This document shows positions 57,216 to 64,000 of a stretch of 64,000 nucleotides of DNA, piece by piece. The stretch lies in assembly GCA_963681505.1 (NCBI GenBank), contig OY811985.1, forward strand, positions 1,908,713 through 1,972,712, written 5' to 3'. Within the stretch, counting starts at the first letter, position 1. Each line of letters begins with the position of its first letter. The notes beneath the pieces were generated by a model, which saw only the letters and a program-made list of their open reading frames with translations, was not told the origin of the DNA and ran no database searches. This DNA is from Eunapius fragilis (Eukaryota > Porifera > Demospongiae > Spongillida > Spongillidae). The translations under genes were made by a program, and so were the position numbers.

Positions 57216-60200
57216 ATCAAACAAGTAACTATGTATTCAGAAAAAATACAATTATTATAGTTTCATTCATTAACAAATTTAATCAGAGTTCATTCTCTGA
57301 TGCGGTTAACATGCTTTGAGTTACTAAACTTTCACATCATGTATGTATAGTGGAACAGTGCAGCCAATTGAAATATTTATTAAAGGGATCAAAGTTATCC
57401 TTTTGGATCATCAAGAAGCATGCAACAAGCTGTTTACATTCTTGTAAACAACCTCGACAGCTGCATGTTCCTATTGGGTGATCCCACTATGCAACTCACA
57501 AGCAGCAATGCTTCAAAAAGCCAAGCATCAATTAGAACACTTTAAGTTCTATATTATATGCTCTGCTCATCGTAACCTCTGCTGGAACATATGTCTTTAG
57601 TGATTACGTGGCCGGCATCACTAATAAAATATAAATCACATGTACAGTTACTGGGCAAATTACAGCATGAAAGTTTGGATTTACAATATATTTACTACTG
57701 AAGAAATGTGGTGCAAATGTGTATGTAAATATTGTATATGTGAAATTTTATGAAGCGCCGTTTGGGACAAAATTCACATTTTTCTGTCGATGCGATACTT
57801 TTTTATCGATGTGTACTTTATCAATCGTAGCGACCGCTTTTCCTATCTCATCGATCGATCTTATCTTCGATCTGGTAATAATTTGTCGTAGTGGCTGACT
57901 TCCGTCGCATTTTTTTTTTCTATCGCCTTATTAATCCACCACGCGGCTAAAACATCGCCTTCGACGAACAATCTACGTTATCGAGGGTACAGCGATCGAT
58001 CGGATACATGTATATAGCTGGACTCGAGCATCGATTCAGTGGTAAATCATACATAAGCCTATTTCACGTTCAATAGAAAGCCCTATATTTAATACCCTTC
58101 GTACAGGATATGTTCAGGGTCCAGGCAGGAAGGGAGTGTGTATGTATGTGCATATGTTTGTGTGCGTGGTGTGTGTGTGTGTGTGCAGTGTGCGTTCGCA
58201 TGTGTGATCAAAGCATGTGTGTGAGTTTGTGTGTGTGTTTGTGTGTGTAGGTGCCCCTCCCCTCCCCTTGGTAAAACTGATCCTTTGCTAGTCACTATGC
58301 CCCCTACATAGAAATTGATAATATAACGTTTACTCGCCAAGCTAGGGGAAGCTATGCTTATTGTGCAGTTCCAATCTTCAGACCCATATAAGAGATTTTC
58401 TTGCGTGTGTGGGTGTGTGTGTGCAGTGTGCGCTCGATGTGGCCACCCATTGGCCTGCTCCAGTTAAGGCACAGGCTCCAAAGAAAGCCATCACTGCCAG
58501 CCTTTATAAGGCAGAGGTAGACCTTGGAAAGGTCTAGCTGTGTGCGTGCATGTATGTATGTGAGTGTGTGTGTGTATGTGTGTGTGTGTGTATGTGTGTG
58601 TGCACTATAATAGCAGCCTGCAGTGAGCAGTACTCACTTGATTTCATGAGCATAGGGTGCCCGTGGGAAGGAGGATTGAACTTGGAGAGCTCTCAGAGGC
58701 CAGTCATGGTGCCATCACGTGGTAAGTAGGTCTGCATAGCATGTGTGTGTGCTCATTTTATATTAGATTGTACAATGTGGACCCTTTTTGCTAGCATCTG
58801 GTGGTGAGTGATGGAAGGGTACTTTTTAATGTTCTACAGGTATAATGCAAGGAAGTGACAGTTAGGCTTGGTTTTTGCCTTTAGATGGGGACATTCCACA
58901 GGGAAAAGGACACCCTTTTTAAATAGTGTAGCTAGGATGCTTCCTGCTTAGATACATGTATTTATCTAGTCAGACAGTGGCACCAATTATATTTAATGAT
59001 CATTTGAGACCCTGTGTTAACAATACACATGTGCAAGATTACAGTTCAGCATCTAATATTTAAGGAGGTAGTTGGAATGGTGTGTGTGTGTATGTGTGTG
59101 TGCAAGTGTGTGTGCATGTGTGTGTGCATGTGTACTGTTTGCGTGTGTGCTTTAGTTTTATCCAGCATCCAGGTGACAATGTGAGGATAATCAACACAGC
59201 CAGAAATGTCTCAGAATTGCGCCAACTTGTTAGAAATTTCAGACACACACAGCTTTATATAGGAAGAACTGCAAAATGATGTGGCACAAGTGTAACACTT
59301 AACCTTATGTTATTTTTTACACTGGTTGTGTATGCAAGTTAAAACAATTACTGTTTTGCATTTTAATCGAATACATTGGATTTGTACATGTACTGCTTAA
59401 CAACTCAATGTTATAGGTTTTTCAGAAAGATTCACATGTGCACACATTTAGTTTGCATTTATAATGGGCAATGTACATGTAACGTGTGTAACTATATAAT
59501 TTCAGTTTTCAAAGATTGAAGAGGGCGTGGTGTGGCGACCTTTGATTGTACCCTTCCACCCTCTTCACAAAATGCTGGATCCACTATTTATAGAGCTAGA
59601 TCTAAAGTGAGCTAGTTAGGGGACTATCTCTCACATAGCCTACAACATTGGTTTTGTGTAAGTGTGATTGAAGAATCAAAATGTAGGGACATCACGCACT
59701 ATATGTAGACCAAACGTCTATACACACCAACACATATCACCATCACATAAAAACGTATAAACTAACCTAATTAGGCCTGGTGACAGGGACTCACCCAAGA
59801 TGCATTCTCACATCACCTCTGTCCACAATGACACCACGTACCATTGTCACATACTGGGTCCTAGTGATGAATACTATGTGGTACAGGAATGGGTTTGTGT
59901 TACTAGCTAGTTATTGACTCCTTTATGTGATGCACCTATTGTTCTGCATAACCATAAAATCTTTCACCAATGATGGAGTATGAGGTGTATTCAGTACATT
60001 TACCAAATTCTGGTCACTTTGGACAGCTAGTTCAGACCCTTAGCTTCTTATGTAACTGTTCATCAACCACAATGGTACAGTTTATCAGTCACACATCAAA
60101 TAGCAAGATCTTCTGTTAGTTCCATATGAGTGAAGCCCAGGTTCCATTTTGTTAAGAGATAATTAATTGAATTGGTAAGTGCAAATGTGCATGTCAAGAT

Positions 60201-60480
60201 TTATGATTGAGCACTCTTGGTAGACGAACTTTAATGCACAATAACTTGATACGAGTGGCCCAAATATTCGTGTTGTGTAGGGGTCAATATGCACTCACTA
60301 CTAAAGAAATATCAGTTAGCTTCAATATTTGCTTTCTAATAATATTTATGATAGGTCATTGTAGATGCACTAAAGAATGTTGAACAGAACTTTCATTTGC
60401 AACCGATGCTACATAAAAACTATGTGGTATGACAAATTAGAATACTATTATCATTACTTAAAAATTACTTAAAAATTTGT
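57216..60480. other. No identified gene; scattered (TG)n tracts
   Basis: Short (TG)n-like tracts lie at 58130-58250, 58400-58425, 58555-58605 and 59080-59140. The sequence near 59530-59590 resembles the GGATCC-type interspersed repeat. I see no coding region I can support. Confidence 0.45.
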
Positions 60481-60489
60481 TTGTCTGCC

Positions 60490-61060
60490 AATAGAGTCTT
60501 CTATCAGCCTTCCCCCTCATGCGACAAATGATCCTATCCATTGGTTTGGGCTTACACTTCGAGCCCAATGAGTACAAGGTGGTGGTTGGATTTGGACACT
60601 GGGTGCCAATTCTGCCCAAGACATAATACCCTCATTCCCCTCAGCCACCATGCAGTGACCTGCAGGCATGGGGAAGATGTTGTCATATGCCACCACCTGG
60701 CAATGTGGTTGTCAAACTATGTATTCATGCTCATCTGATCATAAGTTTCTGTGTGGAGAAGGGCACAGCCATACTGAGCAGTGCTAATCACTGGTTGGCA
60801 TAGAGACAAGCCAGCTGTTCCCTACAACCTTGGGCAAGCCATGTCACAAGGCTGGTGCTAGCAGCCCTTCCTGCAAAGGCCTGTAAGCTCCACGCCAATG
60901 GACCCAAATACCAGGAGTTAGGTTGGTCCTGCATTTGATTGGCATGGAGACATACAGCCATTGGGACAAGGAGGCTTGGGACCCCCCTCCATGCTGGCAT
61001 CTTACCTGGCCTATTACCAGTCCTCCTTCGAGCCAATGGTACTATCAATCACACTGAAAC
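60490..61060 (+). pseudogene. REL-endonuclease LINE fragment (copy 4)
   Basis: TRWWLDLDTGCQFCPRHNTL, then SHHAVTCRHGEDVV and CHH, carries the full knuckle and the RHN-equivalent of copies 1 and 3. About 170 bases further on, KYQELGWSCI corresponds to KCSELGWVCVPLA of copy 1, with a stop and later LLRANG matching LVRANA. The PDX12-14D core between them is deleted. Non-functional. Confidence 0.7.
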
Positions 61061-61164
61061 CTATATTACTGCATAATAATTTGGATTTACATTGTATTTA
61101 CTGTTTTTTTTGTGGTAATGAAAAAAAGATAAACACTAATGTCCAACTACATTAAACTAGATAC

Positions 61165-61719
61165 ACTAAATAACAAATTTATACAAAAAACACTTCATCT
61201 TCACTGTCCACCTTCATTGTCCCAACATGGAAGCTGCATTGCCCCGTTGGACGGCAACTGATAGAGGCAAGCATAGGAGTTAGCTTCACCAGACACTGCC
61301 TCAACCGATGGCCCAAATGTTTAAGGAACTCAGTTGTCCTTGGTCCAAACACTCCAGTTGTCTCTATTGTCACTGGAGTGAAAAAGTGGCATGAGTCAAG
61401 TTATTCATCTTCTTATCTTCTGCCTGTTGAGCAACTGCTCCAACTTGCTGTGCAGAAATTGTAGAGTAAGATGGTGCAAAAGTATCTGGACACGTTGCAT
61501 CCCACATTAGAAGTTGGCCACATTTCCAAGGGACAATTGAGACACCATCAGGTCGCTTCCTATCTGAGCGATACAAACCCGAAGGCTCCAGATGTGATGG
61601 AAATGTGCCGCAGCCAAAGCTCTGTGTATGATGTCATTGACAGCTGAATGACGGTGGTACCGTCCTGTGCTCTTTCTGCAGCTTAAGCCACTCTTATTCA
61701 AACAAGTAAATAAAAACAT
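61165..61719 (-). pseudogene. Second LINE family with REL endonuclease, C-terminal fragment
   Basis: Minus-strand frames read GRYHRHSAVNDIIHRALAAA (RH motif), then SDRKRPDGVSIVPWKCGQLL followed by WDATCPDTFAPSYS, giving PD-x12-14-D of a REL endonuclease. STISAQQVGAVAQQAEDKK and ETTGVFGPRTTEFLKHLGHR follow. These differ in wording from copies 1-4, so this is another family. Two frame changes (near 61560 and 61375) inactivate it. Its 5' side is cut by the family B element starting at 61699. Confidence 0.7.
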
Positions 61720-62409
61720 TCTCTCTGAGAAAGTTGGTGGGATATAGGTTTTGCAGGCAAATAGTATACTGGTGTAAAAAGCAAGGAAACAAGTTTTATC
61801 AGAAGGGAAAATGTAATAGTCCTATATTTAGCACACTTCGACTAAGGCATATGCTATTTCTGTGCTAAATATAGGACTATTACATTTTCCCTTCTGATAA
61901 AACTATTTTACACCAGTATACTATTTGCCTGCAAAACCTATATCCCACCAACTTTCTCAGAGAGAATGTTTTTATTTACTTGTTTCCTTAATTTTTTTAA
62001 ACACCCAAATAGGTACTTTTGCTTAATTAGACTTGATAAGACCGTATAGGCTTTTAGGCTTTTGTGTATCAAAGCCTAAAAGCGAGTCCTCCAGCAAATT
62101 CTAAAGCTATTGGTGCATTTTTCATTGCTTAAAAGTGTTCCTGTCCCGAGTTATAAGTTCCCAATAAGCAGACGACCCGCCCATTATTTTTGGAAGGGGA
62201 ACGAGGACAGCAGTATTTTTCGTTCTCGACAACCACGCGGTTCTACGACGTGAAACATAAACGAAACTACTCAGTTTTGACTTCTAGATCGATTGTCGTA
62301 ACAAGTTTGACGATCCGATCGTCGGGAGCGAAGCTACGGTAGGGTCGCGGGATTTTAATTCAATTCATAGTCGGGGCCAAAACCTATATGGAAGTCTAGC
62401 GAGACTTCC
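61699..62409 (-). mobile_element. Interspersed repeat family B, uninterrupted copy
   Basis: On the minus strand it starts GGAAGTCTCGCTAGACTTCC (itself palindromic) and ends in a foldback of about 290 bp with arms GTTGGTGGGATATAGG and a loop holding CTTCGACTAAGGCATATG. It gives the unoccupied TTAA target for the insertion at 31877-34151. No coding frame. Superfamily unknown; it lies flush against the LINE fragment at 61165-61690. Confidence 0.8.
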
Positions 62410-63270
62410 GATAAAAGATGCTGCGGAGGTTACCTCATCCCAAGACCCAATGATACAATCATTTGTCATGTGGGCCAGGGGACAAGACTACCTTGGAGAC
62501 GTTGACCATATAGTAAGCCAAATTGATCTTATAAAAATGGTATGACAGGGAATTTGCTACCCATCTTTAACGTTACCATGCACGGTTGTTTTCAATGCAT
62601 GGTCTCATACCATAGATAATGTATAGAGGGATTGGAAATGAATCACGTGCGCTTCTGGAATGGATACGTGGATATCTCAAGTGATGGGACAGTCTAGCCT
62701 TTGTTTGAGTCAAATAGAGAATTGTTGGCAAATGCTCCAGCATGTATAAAAGTGTTGCCTGTTGTGTGGCGTACATGTACTTTTATGAACCAAAGAAATT
62801 TGTTTACACACGAAGTAATTCAGTTAGACATATCAGGCTAGGACAATCAAATTAATATTAACATAATCAGAGCTCCAGCCAGGATAGCCCTGGCCAATAG
62901 TCAGGTTTAGAGACAATTAAAATTGCAAGTTGCTGCCTTTGATTTAGACACACTGTGACTTTGCAGCACGAAAAGAGGTTAGCTGGAGAAATATGTCCAT
63001 ATCACCAAAGTCTCACAACTTTGGCACCACCGCAAGGCTGCTACCGCAAGCTCTTGCATGGGAGAGTCACATTAAGTGTGTACTTATTATTATCGCCCCA
63101 TACTTTTCATGGTCTACTGAGCGATGTCAGGGAGATGGGAAATTTATTGCCACGAACTATGTACACGCAAGCACATTTCTACACCTTCTCACCTGAATGT
63201 GGAGTTGTACGTTCATGAGCAAGTAGCCGAATAGGTCTGTCGCATCCATAAACGTTTACAGACGAGATAA
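62410..63270. other. No identified gene
   Basis: Unique sequence without persuasive coding signal. Confidence 0.4.
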
Positions 63271-63279
63271 CAACAGTCC

Positions 63280-63925
63280 TCAGTCCGTAGAGATGGAGGG
63301 AGTGTAGATTTTTGTTGCGTTGGAGGAACTGAACGAGCACGACACACGCGATGACGTGCTTCCAACAATAGACAGGGAAAGGTCCGTGGCGTTCACGAAG
63401 ACAGGCGTGGTGAGGGAGTGGTCTCCATCTAGGAGGTCCACCTTGACGCACTTCCCGGGCCCCTGGCGGGAGGAGAGGTTACGAAGATGTCTTCGAGGGA
63501 CTGGCAAGATGGGTTCGAGGCACTGGAGCATCCTGCAGAGGCTTGTACGGACACACACGAGTTTTGTGTCGTCATTGTACATACAGCAGTGAGAAATAAA
63601 AGAACCTGTGAGTGTAGGTCTACACGGGACATCATTGGCAGTTCACTCTCGGTCCCAGGTCCAGTTCACCGGTGCAGAAACCTGGGCCTGGGTACGAGAA
63701 AACCTCAGAAAGATTTGTTCTATTGACAGGGGATCGGTGAGAAACCTCGTGTCTTAGAAAACAGCCTCTTACATTTTGAAATGGACAATGAAACACCATC
63801 GCAAGCAAACATAGCTTGCGTTTGACAGGAGCAAAGCCAAATTCAGGACCGATTTGCATCATTAATAATTCGGCACCGTCGGGGTATCCTCGCTGAGACG
63901 GGGTCTCGTCGAGGATGTCAGGCAC
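63280..63925 (-). other. Open, GC-richer minus-strand frames, unrecognised
   Basis: Two minus-strand frames, 63925-63632 and 63582-63280, are open and lie in sequence that is richer in G, C and CpG than the surroundings. One contains LVCVRTSLCRMLQCLEPILP, the other FGFAPVKRKLCLLAMVF. They could be exons or a young transposon fragment. I do not recognise them, and no splice pair is clear. Confidence 0.25.
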
Positions 63926-64000
63926 CGTAGGTGCTCAGTCCCATTGGGGCCGTTCCACAGCGCTAAGGGCGGAGTCCCTGAGGCTCTAGCCTGATAGCAG

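Noticed and set aside
56980-57260. Gly/Pro-rich collagen-like protein
   Set aside because: It is the translation of a 29-bp minisatellite, identical in all three frames.

Overview
This window looks like animal nuclear DNA from a draft assembly, not bacterial or viral DNA. It contains an intron-rich N-glycosylation gene (ALG9) with GT-AG introns, one 200-base run of N, long (TG/CA)n tracts, a dozen minisatellites, tRNA-derived SINEs, decayed LINE and DNA-transposon genes, and many small inverted-repeat elements (MITEs). The transposon proteins (REL-endonuclease LINEs, a Transposase_21-like transposase, an integrase-core/Ulp1/PHD module) resemble families I associate with sponges and other early-branching marine invertebrates. 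A demosponge-like host is therefore my best guess, but it is an inference.

Layout. 1-800: 3' end of a REL-endonuclease LINE. 822-9102 (+): ALG9. Its 5' exons and last two exons are recognisable; the roughly 5-kb interval between them holds MITEs and interspersed repeats, and I could not find the middle exons there. 9.7-12.6 kb: undefined minus-strand reading frames, repeats and a LINE fragment. 13.1-21.2 kb: the most interesting block. It has a SINE-truncated Transposase_21-like gene (-), a divergent multi-exon gene whose product starts with a possible ubiquitin-like header (+), a convergent 515-codon reading frame (-) with a P-loop NTPase plus a C-terminal restriction-endonuclease-like domain of Crinkler/RHS type, and an inverted-repeat element. 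21-31 kb: mostly simple and tandem repeats, including 1 kb of nearly pure polypurine. 31.5-34.5 kb: a three-level transposon nest (8-bp-TSD MITE inside a TTAA-flanked element inside an older repeat). 36.4 kb: last exon of a CD225/dispanin-like membrane protein next to the assembly gap. 37-44 kb: weak exon candidates, minisatellites, a MITE inside a minisatellite, and a second LINE copy. 44-49 kb: very long (TG)n/(CA)n tracts, a 22-bp minisatellite and an integrase-core pseudogene. 50-52.3 kb: remnant of a transposon-type gene with integrase C-terminus, CXC cysteine-rich, Ulp1-like protease and PHD modules. 54-56.5 kb: CA-rich DNA with a duplicated segment. 60.5-62.4 kb: remains of two different REL-endonuclease LINE families beside a full copy of the 31.5-kb host repeat.

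How the parts relate. ALG9 is the only confidently recognised housekeeping gene; its product would add mannose to the lipid-linked oligosaccharide at the ER. Nearly everything else is mobile-element sequence in various states of decay. The 13-20 kb cluster puts a transposase, a header-like gene and a Crinkler/RHS-type NTPase-nuclease side by side, as expected if such nucleases travel with or derive from transposons.
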